From: JANYCG01 sp031386665
Lineage (GTDB): Bacteria; Pseudomonadota; Gammaproteobacteria; Burkholderiales; Burkholderiaceae_C
Assembly (NCBI GenBank): GCA_031386665.1
Contig: JANNCN010000056.1
Location: forward strand, 6,611 to 70,610
DNA: 64,000 nucleotides
Direction of reading: 5' to 3'
This document shows, one piece after another, positions 8,247 through 16,052 of the stretch (its first letter is position 1; the number at the start of each line of letters is the position of its first letter). The notes under the pieces were generated by a model. That model made no database searches, was not told the origin of the DNA, and worked only from the letters and a program-made list of their open reading frames with translations. The position numbers were made by a program, and so were the translations under genes.

Positions 8247-9578
8247 CTACAACAACCGCTCCATCCGCATCTGGTCGGCAATCGTCTCCCGCTGGCGAAT
8301 CACATGGGCGCGATCGCCGTCCACCAGCACCTCAGCCGCCCGCCCGCGAGAGTTGTAGTTGCTGGCCATCGACATGCAGTACGCACCTGCCGACATCACC
8401 GCCAGCAAGTCGCCTGGTTGCACTGCAAGTTCGCGGTCATGGCCGATCCAGTCGCCGCTTTCGCACACCGGGCCAACCACTTCCCAGGTGCTGGGCTGGC
8501 TCGCCCGGGGCGACAGCGGCACGATCTCATGGAAGGCCTGGTACATGGCAGGGCGCGGCAGGTCGTTCATGGCGGCGTCGATGATCAGAAAGTTCTTTTG
8601 CTCACCAGGCTTCAGGTACAGCGCTTCGGTCACGCAGACCCCCGAGTTACCTACCAAAGAGCGGCCGGGTTCGATCATCAGTGCGCGCTGCCCGTAGCCC
8701 CGCGCATCCAGCCGCGCCAACAGTTTGGCCCAAAGGGCATCGGCCTGGGGCGGCTCGTTAGGGGTGGCACTGTCGCCAGATTCGCCACTCTGGGCAGGGT
8801 TTGGGTCAGCAGGTGTCGCTTGGTACTGAATGCCCAGCCCGCCACCAAAGTCGATGTGCTCAATCGGAATGCCCGCTGCTTCAATCTCGGCCACCAGGTC
8901 CAGCATGCGGTCGACGGCGTCCAGGTAGGGGCTCTCCAGCGTGATCTGCGAGCCGATGTGGCAGTCAATGCCTACCACCTTCAAACCTGGCAGGGCAGCA
9001 GCCCGCTGGTAGGTTTGCACCACCCGTTCATGGGCCACGCCGAACTTGTTGCCTTTGAGCCCGGTTGAAATGTACGGGTGGGTCTTCGGGTCTACATTGG
9101 GATTGACGCGAATGCTGATGGGGGCGCGTTTCGCCATGGACAGGGCCACTTCATTCAGCACTTCAAGCTCGGCCTCGCTTTCGACGTTGAAGCAGCCAAT
9201 GCCGACCTCAAGCGCGTGGCGCATTTCTGAGCGGGTTTTGCCAACGCCAGAAAAGATGATTTTGGTGACTTCAGCGCCCGCTGCCAAAACGCGGTCGAGT
9301 TCGCCGCCCGACACAATGTCAAAACCACAACCCGCCTGGGCAAACACCTGAATCACGCCCAGCGCCGGGTTGGCCTTCATGGCGTAGCAAATTTGCACCT
9401 TGCGCCCAGCAAACCCGCGCTGGTAGGCGGCCAGAGCGGCCAGCATGGACGCCTTGGAATAGACAAACAAAGGGGTTGAAAACTGCTTGGCCAAGGCTTC
9501 AAGCGGCAAGTCTTCAATGTGAAGCGCGTTGTTTTTGTAGCTGAAATGCGGCTGGCCAGGAAGGAAGCTTGGGGTCAT
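8247..9578 (-). CDS. lysA: Diaminopimelate decarboxylase
   Basis: 443 residues, a PLP-dependent fold-type III decarboxylase that makes L-lysine from meso-diaminopimelate. The PLP lysine is Lys68 in YAMKANP. HIGSQ, GGGLGI and the VGPVCESGDW block (with the substrate-site Cys from the partner subunit) are present. An insertion rich in Pro, Ser, Glu and Asp lies between the GGGLGI strand and LWAKLLARL, lengthening the protein beyond the usual 410-420 residues. It follows the small lipoprotein gene lptM on the same strand, a common arrangement in Burkholderiales, and ends ten bases from repeat copy B. Confidence 0.96.
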   Translation of the reverse strand: MTPSFLPGQPHFSYKNNALHIEDLPLEALAKQFSTPLFVYSKASMLAALAAYQRGFAGRKVQICYAMKANPALGVIQVFAQAGCGFDIVSGGELDRVLAAGAEVTKIIFSGVGKTRSEMRHALEVGIGCFNVESEAELEVLNEVALSMAKRAPISIRVNPNVDPKTHPYISTGLKGNKFGVAHERVVQTYQRAAALPGLKVVGIDCHIGSQITLESPYLDAVDRMLDLVAEIEAAGIPIEHIDFGGGLGIQYQATPADPNPAQSGESGDSATPNEPPQADALWAKLLARLDARGYGQRALMIEPGRSLVGNSGVCVTEALYLKPGEQKNFLIIDAAMNDLPRPAMYQAFHEIVPLSPRASQPSTWEVVGPVCESGDWIGHDRELAVQPGDLLAVMSAGAYCMSMASNYNSRGRAAEVLVDGDRAHVIRQRETIADQMRMERLL

Positions 9579-9690
9579 AGGGAAATGGGGGCGCTGTGGG
9601 TAGAAAAATGGTTAGTGAACACTTGGGGGCGATTGAATAGTCTGACAGGCGTGTAAGCCATCAAATGGGCGGCTCGGACTTTGCTTTTGC

Positions 9691-9996
9691 CTAAGGCGCG
9701 GCGGCTGGGGCGGACGCGGGGGCAGCAGGAATTGCGGTTGCAGCGACGCCAGGCGCAGCGGGTGCCGAAGGTGGGTTGCGCGACCCAAGGCGCAGCGTTT
9801 GCGTCAAAGTCGCCCGGTTGGCGGCGGCGGCTTCGGTCGGCAGCATCAAAGGGCCTTGTTGGCCACAACCAACCAATAACACTGCTGCAGCCAATGCGGG
9901 CCGCACTGACCAGCCACAGAGTCTGCACTCGCGAACTAAAATCGAATCCTTCTTCGGACCACAGGCAAAGCGTTTTGGCGACTTTTGAAGCAACAT
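9691..9996 (-). CDS. lptM: Small lipoprotein, LptM (YifL)-like
   Basis: A short secretory leader ends in the lipobox LVGC, and the mature protein starts CGQQGPLMLP, which matches the LptM signature CGxxGPLYxP. LptM stabilises the LPS-transport machine LptD/E in the outer membrane. The rest is a low-complexity Ala/Pro tail. The start is uncertain. The ATG at 9996 gives 101 residues with a 45-residue leader, too long for a lipoprotein. A GTG at 9906 (MRPALAAAVLLVGC) gives a compact leader but lacks a clear ribosome site. It lies upstream of lysA and back to back with cyaY, as in related genomes. Confidence 0.75.
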   Translation of the reverse strand: MLLQKSPKRFACGPKKDSILVRECRLCGWSVRPALAAAVLLVGCGQQGPLMLPTEAAAANRATLTQTLRLGSRNPPSAPAAPGVAATAIPAAPASAPAAAP

Positions 9997-10008
9997 GGTG
10001 AAATTGTA

Positions 10009-10338
10009 ATGACAGACTCTGAATTCATGGACCGCGCTGAGGCGGTGCTGGGCGCGATTGAAACCGGCTGTGACCGCCTGAACGATGACACGGACGTGGA
10101 CATTGATAACCAGCGCACGGGTGGCATGGTGACACTGGTGTTTTCAAATCGCAGCCAAATCGTGGTCAACCTTCAAAAGCCGCTGCATGAAATCTGGCTG
10201 GCGGCCAAATCGGGCGGGTTTCACTACAAATTCGACGAAGGTCGCTGGATGGACACCAAAGGCCAGGGCGAGTTTTTTGCCAATCTGTCGCACCATGCCA
10301 GCGAGCAAGCGGCCTGCCCGTTGATGTTTTCAGCTTGA
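10009..10338 (+). CDS. cyaY: Frataxin-like iron-binding protein CyaY
   Basis: 109 residues from the ATG at 10009 (MTDSEFMDRAEAVLGAIE). Features are an acidic first helix with DDTDVDIDNQRTGGMVTLVF, and the conserved NLQKPLHEIWLAAKSGGFHYKF strand region of CyaY. The protein binds iron and modulates Fe-S cluster assembly by IscS in the cytoplasm. An upstream in-frame TTG would add eight residues but is not needed. It is divergent from lptM. If lptM starts at 9996 the two start codons are only 12 bases apart, which favours the shorter lptM reading. Confidence 0.93.
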   Translation: MTDSEFMDRAEAVLGAIETGCDRLNDDTDVDIDNQRTGGMVTLVFSNRSQIVVNLQKPLHEIWLAAKSGGFHYKFDEGRWMDTKGQGEFFANLSHHASEQAACPLMFSA

Positions 10339-10360
10339 GCCTGCCTGAATTGGCTCACGC

Positions 10361-12769
10361 TCAGTTCTTGAACAAATCCAGAATTTGCCGTTTTTCGTCA
10401 GGTGCAGGCGCAGATTGGGGCGCGTTGCTACCGTTTTGCGGCAGTTCGGCTTCCATGCCCAGGCTCTGAACGCCTGAGCCACGGCCAAATTCGGTGAAGA
10501 ACCATTCACCGCCCGAATTCGTCAATCTTTCTGGCGTGACCGCTTGCATGGATGGCACGCCTTTGAGCGCATGCTCCATGTAGCTGATCCAGATCGGCAA
10601 AGTCAGACCGCCGCCAGTTTCGTTGCTGCCCATTTTGCGAGGCGTGTCGTAGCCCATCCAGGCAATGGCCGCCAATGACGGTTGATAGCCCGCAAACCAG
10701 GCGTCGATGGAATCGTTGGTGGTGCCGGTTTTGCCGTGCAGGTCGTTGCGCTTGAGAATCTGCCGCGCCTTGGCCGCTGTGCCGCTGATGGTCACCTCGC
10801 CCAACAAACTGTCCATCACAAACGCATTGCGCGCCTCAATCGCCCGCATCGATTCCAGCAAAGGCGGGGGTTTGGCTTCAAGCAAAACCCGGCCCTTTTG
10901 CTCGGTCACCTTGGCAATCAGCCAAGGGTTGACCCGAAAACCGCCGTTGGCAAACACGGCGTAGGCGGTTGCCATCTGAATGGGCGTGACAGCCCCTGCG
11001 CCCAACGCCATGGTCAGGTAGGCAGGGTGCTTGTCTTCTTCAAAACCAAAGCGGGTGATCCAGTCTTGCGCAAACTGAGGGCCAATGGACTGCAAAATCC
11101 GAATCGAAATCATGTTTTTCGACGCTGCCAAGCCCCGACGCATCGACATGGGGCCGTCGAACCGGCCATCGTAATTTTTGGGTTCCCACGCTTGGCCGCC
11201 GGTCGCGCTGGCGCTGAAGAAAAGCGGCGCGTCGTTGATGATGGTGGCCGGTGTAAAGCCCTTTTCAAGCGACGCCGAATACACAAACGGCTTGAAACTC
11301 GACCCCGGCTGGCGCCAAGCCTGAGTCACGTGGTTGAACTTGTTTTTGTCAAAATCAAAGCCACCCACCAATGCCTTGATGGCCCCCGTGCGTGGGTCCA
11401 AGGCGACAAAAGCCCCTTCGACTTCAGGCAACTGGGTAATTTCCCAGGTGTTTTTGGTCGTTTTTGCCACCCGAATGACAGCACCCCGTCGCACTTTGAT
11501 ATTGGGTGCGGCCTTTTCTGCCAGGCCAGACTGGGCAGGCTCCAGCCCTTTTCCGGTGATTTCAACCACTTCGCCGCCTTGGCGCAGCGCTTTGATCTTG
11601 CGCGAGTCGGCTTGCAACACGATGGCCGACATCACGTCGCCGTTGTCGGGGTGGTCGTCAAGGGCTTCGTCCACAGCGTCTTCAAGCTCCGGGCCATCGG
11701 CGGGCAAAGTCACAAATTTCTCAGGGCCCCGGTAGATTTGGCGGCGCTCAAAATCCATGATCCCCCGGCGCAACGCCTTGTAGGCCACATCTTGGTCGCT
11801 GGATTTCAGGGTGGTGTACACGTTCAGTCCGCGGGTGTAGGTTTCGTTGCCATACTGGGCAAACATCAACTGGCGCACGGTTTCTGCCACGTATTCAGCA
11901 TGGATGGTGGTGGCATCCGAGTTCAGTTTGAGCTTCAGCGTCTCCAGTTTTGCTGCCTCTGCCTGGGCGCTAGTGATGAACGCGTTTTCCAGCATGCGGT
12001 CAATCACCCGCACTTGGCGGGCGCGCGCCCGCTTGGCATTGCTGATGGGGTTGTAGGCGGAGGGCGCTTGCGGCAACCCGGCCAGCATGGCGGCCTCGGC
12101 AATGGTCAGGCTCTTGAGCGGCTTGTCAAAATAAGCTTCAGACGCAGCGGCAAAGCCGTATGACCGGTTTCCCAGAAAAATCTGGTTCATGTAGATTTCC
12201 AGAATCTGGTCTTTGGACAGCAAATGCTCCAGTTTGAAGGTCAGCAAGATCTCGTAAATCTTGCGCATGTAGTTTTTGTCTTGGGTTAGATAGACGTTGC
12301 GGGCCACCTGCATGGTGATAGTTGACGCGCCCTGGCTCTTGGCGCGGCCCAAATTGGCCAACGCCGCGCGCACAAAGCCCTTGTACGACACCCCGCTGTG
12401 CTGGTAAAAGTCGGCGTCTTCAATGGCCAGCACCGCATCAATCAGGATTTTTGGAATTTCCTTGATTGGCGTCAGCTTGCGCCGCTCCTCGCCAAACTCG
12501 CCAATCAGCACGTTGTCAGAAGTAAATACCCGCAGTGGCAAGATGGGGCGGTAGTTGGACAAATCCGAAATATCAGGCAAATTGGGGTAAGCCACGGCCA
12601 GCGCAATGGCAATCACCATCAAAACTGATGCGGCGCCGGCAGCGGCAATGCCAAAAGTCCAAATTGCGGCTCGCGCTGCCCAATGGGCAAGCCCCGTGCG
12701 CGTGCCCGACCCCCCGGGCGCGTTGCCGGGCGATTGAGGTGGGTTAGGGGAAACGGGGTCGAAGGCCAT
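10361..12769 (-). CDS. mrcA: Penicillin-binding protein 1A (bifunctional transglycosylase/transpeptidase)
   Basis: 802 residues. After a Pro/Gly-rich cytoplasmic tail, one membrane anchor (about residues 35-60) leads to a GT51 glycosyltransferase domain with AIEDADFYQHSG (catalytic Glu) and ITMQVARN. An OB-like region follows, then the transpeptidase with SSFK (Ser nucleophile), SKN, and HGKTGTT. It polymerises and crosslinks peptidoglycan at the inner membrane. The acidic ADGPELEDAVDEALDDHPDNGDVMSAIVLQ part belongs to the PBP1A linker. It is divergent from pilM, the classic ponA/pilMNOPQ arrangement. The 279-base spacer to pilM (12770-13048) holds both promoters, which I could not pin down. 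Confidence 0.95.
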   Translation of the reverse strand: MAFDPVSPNPPQSPGNAPGGSGTRTGLAHWAARAAIWTFGIAAAGAASVLMVIAIALAVAYPNLPDISDLSNYRPILPLRVFTSDNVLIGEFGEERRKLTPIKEIPKILIDAVLAIEDADFYQHSGVSYKGFVRAALANLGRAKSQGASTITMQVARNVYLTQDKNYMRKIYEILLTFKLEHLLSKDQILEIYMNQIFLGNRSYGFAAASEAYFDKPLKSLTIAEAAMLAGLPQAPSAYNPISNAKRARARQVRVIDRMLENAFITSAQAEAAKLETLKLKLNSDATTIHAEYVAETVRQLMFAQYGNETYTRGLNVYTTLKSSDQDVAYKALRRGIMDFERRQIYRGPEKFVTLPADGPELEDAVDEALDDHPDNGDVMSAIVLQADSRKIKALRQGGEVVEITGKGLEPAQSGLAEKAAPNIKVRRGAVIRVAKTTKNTWEITQLPEVEGAFVALDPRTGAIKALVGGFDFDKNKFNHVTQAWRQPGSSFKPFVYSASLEKGFTPATIINDAPLFFSASATGGQAWEPKNYDGRFDGPMSMRRGLAASKNMISIRILQSIGPQFAQDWITRFGFEEDKHPAYLTMALGAGAVTPIQMATAYAVFANGGFRVNPWLIAKVTEQKGRVLLEAKPPPLLESMRAIEARNAFVMDSLLGEVTISGTAAKARQILKRNDLHGKTGTTNDSIDAWFAGYQPSLAAIAWMGYDTPRKMGSNETGGGLTLPIWISYMEHALKGVPSMQAVTPERLTNSGGEWFFTEFGRGSGVQSLGMEAELPQNGSNAPQSAPAPDEKRQILDLFKN

Positions 12770-13048
12770 AGAAATGTGGGTAAGGTCGCGTCAGCATTAT
12801 AAAAATGTTGAAGAGGCAATTATCAATTCTGTCGAAGGTGACAGCGAAGTGCCTGGTTTTTTGCTCAGAGCATTGTGGTTCTGCGTGAGCATACCTTCAG
12901 CTCTGCTCCTAAAAACCGTCTGCTTTTGGCAACGCTCTCTACCGGTCAAAATGGAAAAAACCTTTGCGGGACAAGGCGCTTACTGATAGCATTCAAGTGA
13001 AGTCTTAAGTTTCGTCGGTTCTCAATCGGCATGTTTCAGGGGATAGTT

Positions 13049-14128
13049 TTGATCTCTTTGGGGTCGTTGTTTAGCAATCAGCCTGCACCCATGTTGGGCT
13101 TGGACGTCAGTTCCTCCAGTGTTAAATTGGTCGAATTGGGCCGGGACAAAAGCGGGAACCTGATTCTGGAGCGTTGCGCAATCGAACCCCTGGAACGGGG
13201 TTGGATCTCTGACGGCAACATCGAGAAATTTGACGAAGTCGCCGAGGCAGTGCGCCGACTGGTTAAAAAGAGCGGCACCAAGACCAAAAACGTCGCCATG
13301 GCGCTGCCGCCCTCGGCCGTCATCACCAAAAAAATCATCATTCCTGGCGGCTTGAGCGACATTGAGCTGGAGCTGCAAGTCGAAGCCGAGGCGAACCAAT
13401 ACATTCCCTTTCCGCTGGACGAAGTCAGCCTTGATTTTTGTGTCATTGGGCCCAGCAGCGCGTCGTCTGGCGACGTGGATGTATTGATTGCCGCCTCACG
13501 GCGCGAAAAAGTGCAGGACATACAAGGTTTGGCTGAGGCCGCTGGACTCAAGCCCGTGGTGGTCGATGTCGAATCGTATGCATCGCGCCTGGCAACGGCC
13601 CGGCTCATTGAAAACCTGCCCAACAAAGGCGCGGGCACTATCGTGGCACTCTTTGAAGTGGGCGCTTTGACCACCAGCATGCAGGTGATTCGGGACGACG
13701 AAGTGCTATATGACCGCGACCAAGCTTTTGGCGGTGCGCAATTGACGCAACTGATCGTCCGCCAATACGGTTTTTCGCTGGAAGAAGCTGAAACCAAAAA
13801 GCGCAGCGGCGAGTTGCCGGAAGACTACGAGTCAAGTGTATTGAAGCCATTTGTTGAAAGCATGGTGCAAGAAATTGGCCGAGCGCTGCAGTTTTTCTTC
13901 ACCAGCACGCCGCACAACAAGGTGGACTACATCATGCTGGCGGGGGGCTCGGCAGCACTGCCTGGTTTGACCAATGCAGTGACCCAACACACCACGTTTC
14001 CATGCAATCTGGTGAACCCGTTCGAAGGCATGGAAATGGGAGACAGTGTGCGTTTGAAAAAAATGACGCGTGAAGCGCCGTCTTACCTCACCTCCTGCGG
14101 ATTGGCGTTACGGAGGTTCCTGCAGTGA
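13049..14128 (+). CDS. pilM: Type IV pilus inner-membrane platform protein PilM
   Basis: About 359 residues of the actin-like PilM ATPase family. MLGLDVSSSSVKLVEL is the phosphate-1 loop, LAGGSAALPGL the C-terminal nucleotide loop. PilM is cytoplasmic and binds the N-terminal tail of PilN, linking the pilus machine to the membrane. I prefer the TTG start at 13049 (ISLGSLFS follows), because AGGGGA sits 5 bases upstream and related proteins start at this point. The ATG at 13031 would place that ribosome site inside the gene. It is the first gene of pilMNOPQ; its stop overlaps the pilN start (GTGA). Confidence 0.92.
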   Translation: MISLGSLFSNQPAPMLGLDVSSSSVKLVELGRDKSGNLILERCAIEPLERGWISDGNIEKFDEVAEAVRRLVKKSGTKTKNVAMALPPSAVITKKIIIPGGLSDIELELQVEAEANQYIPFPLDEVSLDFCVIGPSSASSGDVDVLIAASRREKVQDIQGLAEAAGLKPVVVDVESYASRLATARLIENLPNKGAGTIVALFEVGALTTSMQVIRDDEVLYDRDQAFGGAQLTQLIVRQYGFSLEEAETKKRSGELPEDYESSVLKPFVESMVQEIGRALQFFFTSTPHNKVDYIMLAGGSAALPGLTNAVTQHTTFPCNLVNPFEGMEMGDSVRLKKMTREAPSYLTSCGLALRRFLQ

Positions 14129-14814
14129 TCTTAATCAACCTGCTACCCCACCGCGAAGCTGCCCGAAAGCAGCGCAAAGACTTTTTCAATCTGTCGCTGG
14201 GCGCCGCTGCGCTGATTGGCGGCTTGATTGCAGGTGGAATTTTCATTTGGTTTCAAACCCAAATTTCGCTCCAACAGGGCAAAAATCAGTTGTTGACAAC
14301 CGAAATCAAGGTGCTTGAAGGCCAGATCAAAGACATTGCGGGTTTGGAGGCCGAAATTGCCGGCCTGCGCGCACGGCAACAGGCGGTTGAAGATCTGCAA
14401 GCTGACCGCAATCAGCCGGTCTACCTGATGACTGAATTGGTGAGGCAGCTGCCTGACGGTGTTTACATTTCGTCCATGAAGCAGGTGAACCAAGACGTGA
14501 CGCTGCAAGGGGTTGCCCAGTCTAACGAGCGGGTGTCGGAGTTGCTGCGCAATTTGGCCAACAACACGCCGCGCTTTGCAAAGCCAGAGCTGGTCGAAAT
14601 TGTGGCGGGCACTGTTGCATTGAGCCCGCGGGAGGTCAAGCGGGTCGGCAATTTCACAATCCGGGTGAAGCTGGTTCGTTCCAGCGAAACGCCCAAGGCG
14701 GTTGCGTCGGCGGCAGCAGCAGCTACGGCGACTTCAGGGGCCAAGGTGGCGGCGGCCCCAGCCGAATCAAAACCAGCGGCTCCAAGCCCGGTTGCGGCGA
14801 CGGTCAAAAAATAG
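14125..14814 (+). CDS. pilN: Type IV pilus assembly protein PilN
   Basis: 229 residues beginning ILINLLPHREAARKQRK, the conserved PilN cytoplasmic peptide that docks into PilM, followed by one membrane helix (about residues 28-48), a coiled coil, and a ferredoxin-like periplasmic domain. The C-terminus is an Ala/Pro/Lys-rich tail with no family counterpart. The start is GTG within the pilM stop. PilN pairs with PilO in the alignment subcomplex that connects the motor platform to PilP and the secretin. Confidence 0.93.
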   Translation: MILINLLPHREAARKQRKDFFNLSLGAAALIGGLIAGGIFIWFQTQISLQQGKNQLLTTEIKVLEGQIKDIAGLEAEIAGLRARQQAVEDLQADRNQPVYLMTELVRQLPDGVYISSMKQVNQDVTLQGVAQSNERVSELLRNLANNTPRFAKPELVEIVAGTVALSPREVKRVGNFTIRVKLVRSSETPKAVASAAAAATATSGAKVAAAPAESKPAAPSPVAATVKK

Positions 14815-14826
14815 TAGGTAGATTCC

Positions 14827-15501
14827 ATGGCGACAAAATCACTACCCAAATTTGACTTTTCCGAGTTTCAACAAAAACTCGCAAACCAGTTTAGAAACCT
14901 GGATCCCAAAGATCCTTCAATTTGGCCAGCTATCCCGCGCAATGCACTGTTGCTTTTAACTTGCGTCATTGTCGTCACGGGTCTTTGGTTTGCCTGGTTG
15001 ACCAATTCCGAGAAAGAACTGGTCGACGAGCAAGCCAAAGAAGTCAAGTTGCGTGAAGATTACAAAGTCAAATTGGGCAAGGCCGTGAACCTTGAGGCTT
15101 TGAAGAAACAACGCGAGCAGGTTCAGCAGTACGTTACGCAGCTTGAAAAACAATTGCCGAGCAAGGCCGAAATGGACGCGCTTTTATCGGACATCAACCA
15201 GGCAGGCCTTGGGCGAAGCCTTCAGTTTGACCTGTTCAGGCCTGGCCAGGTCGCTGTCAAAGACTACTACGCCGAATTACCCATCGCCATCAAGGTCACA
15301 GGCAAGTACCACGACATTGGTTCTTTTGCGTCTGACATCGCCAATCTTTCTCGGATTGTGACGCTGAATAATTTGGCGGTCATTCCGGGCCGGGATGGCA
15401 CACTTTCAATGGAGGCGACTGCCAAGACATTCCGATACCTTGACACCGATGAAGTAGCGTCCCAACGCAAGGCCGCAGCTCCTAAAGGAGCGAAGAAATG
15501 A
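14827..15501 (+). CDS. pilO: Type IV pilus assembly protein PilO
   Basis: 224 residues: cytoplasmic N-terminus with LDPKDPSIWPAIPRN, a single membrane helix (about 37-57), a long coiled coil (residues 60-110) and a PilO-type periplasmic ferredoxin-like domain with SDINQAGLGRSLQFDLFRPG and the FASDIANLSRIVTLNNL strand-helix. It forms the PilN/PilO heterodimer. It starts 12 bases after pilN; its stop codon overlaps the pilP ATG (ATGA). Confidence 0.94.
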   Translation: MATKSLPKFDFSEFQQKLANQFRNLDPKDPSIWPAIPRNALLLLTCVIVVTGLWFAWLTNSEKELVDEQAKEVKLREDYKVKLGKAVNLEALKKQREQVQQYVTQLEKQLPSKAEMDALLSDINQAGLGRSLQFDLFRPGQVAVKDYYAELPIAIKVTGKYHDIGSFASDIANLSRIVTLNNLAVIPGRDGTLSMEATAKTFRYLDTDEVASQRKAAAPKGAKK

Positions 15502-16052
15502 TCAACACATTGCGGAAATGTAGTGTGGTGCTTGCAGGCGCTATGACTTTGGTTGTTTCGGGCTGTGGAACACCTGGCGAAGACGATTTGCGGCAGTGGA
15601 TGTCTGAGCAAAAAAAGCAGACTCAATCAAAAGTAACGGCTATTTCAGAACCTAAACAGTTCAAACCTGAAAATTACAGCCAAACCGGGTCGGTTGAGCC
15701 GTTTAGCAAAGAAAAGTTGACCCAAGCGTTGCGAGGCGAGTCAACCCAGGCCACTTCGAATGGTGCTTTGGTGGCCCCCGAACTCGTTCGGCGCAAAGAG
15801 GCGCTGGAGTCCTTTCCACTGGATGGTATGGCGATGGTTGGCAGTCTTGTGAAAGCAGGGCAACCCGTTGCCTTGGTCAAAGTTGACAACCTGCTTTACC
15901 AAGTACGGCCAGGAAACTACCTGGGACAGAATTTTGGACGTGTCACCAAGATAGGCGAGACGGAAGTGACATTGCGTGAAATTGTGCAAGACGCAGTGGG
16001 TGAGTGGATCGAACGTCCCGCGAAATTGCAGTTGCAAGAGAGGTCAAAATGA
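15498..16052 (+). CDS. pilP: Type IV pilus lipoprotein PilP
   Basis: 184 residues with a signal peptide ending in the lipobox VVSGC, an extended linker (about residues 25-105) and a compact beta domain with VKVDNLLYQVRPGNYLGQNFGRV, the conserved PilP/GspC homology region. It is tethered to the inner membrane by lipid and links PilN/PilO to the periplasmic domains of PilQ. Both ends overlap their neighbours by four bases (pilO and pilQ), pointing to translational coupling. Confidence 0.94.
   Translation: MINTLRKCSVVLAGAMTLVVSGCGTPGEDDLRQWMSEQKKQTQSKVTAISEPKQFKPENYSQTGSVEPFSKEKLTQALRGESTQATSNGALVAPELVRRKEALESFPLDGMAMVGSLVKAGQPVALVKVDNLLYQVRPGNYLGQNFGRVTKIGETEVTLREIVQDAVGEWIERPAKLQLQERSK

Noticed and set aside
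10682..12163. 493-codon open frame on the plus strand opposite mrcA
   Set aside because: It is antisense to a clear penicillin-binding protein gene and its translation shows no domain; long shadow frames are common in this base composition.
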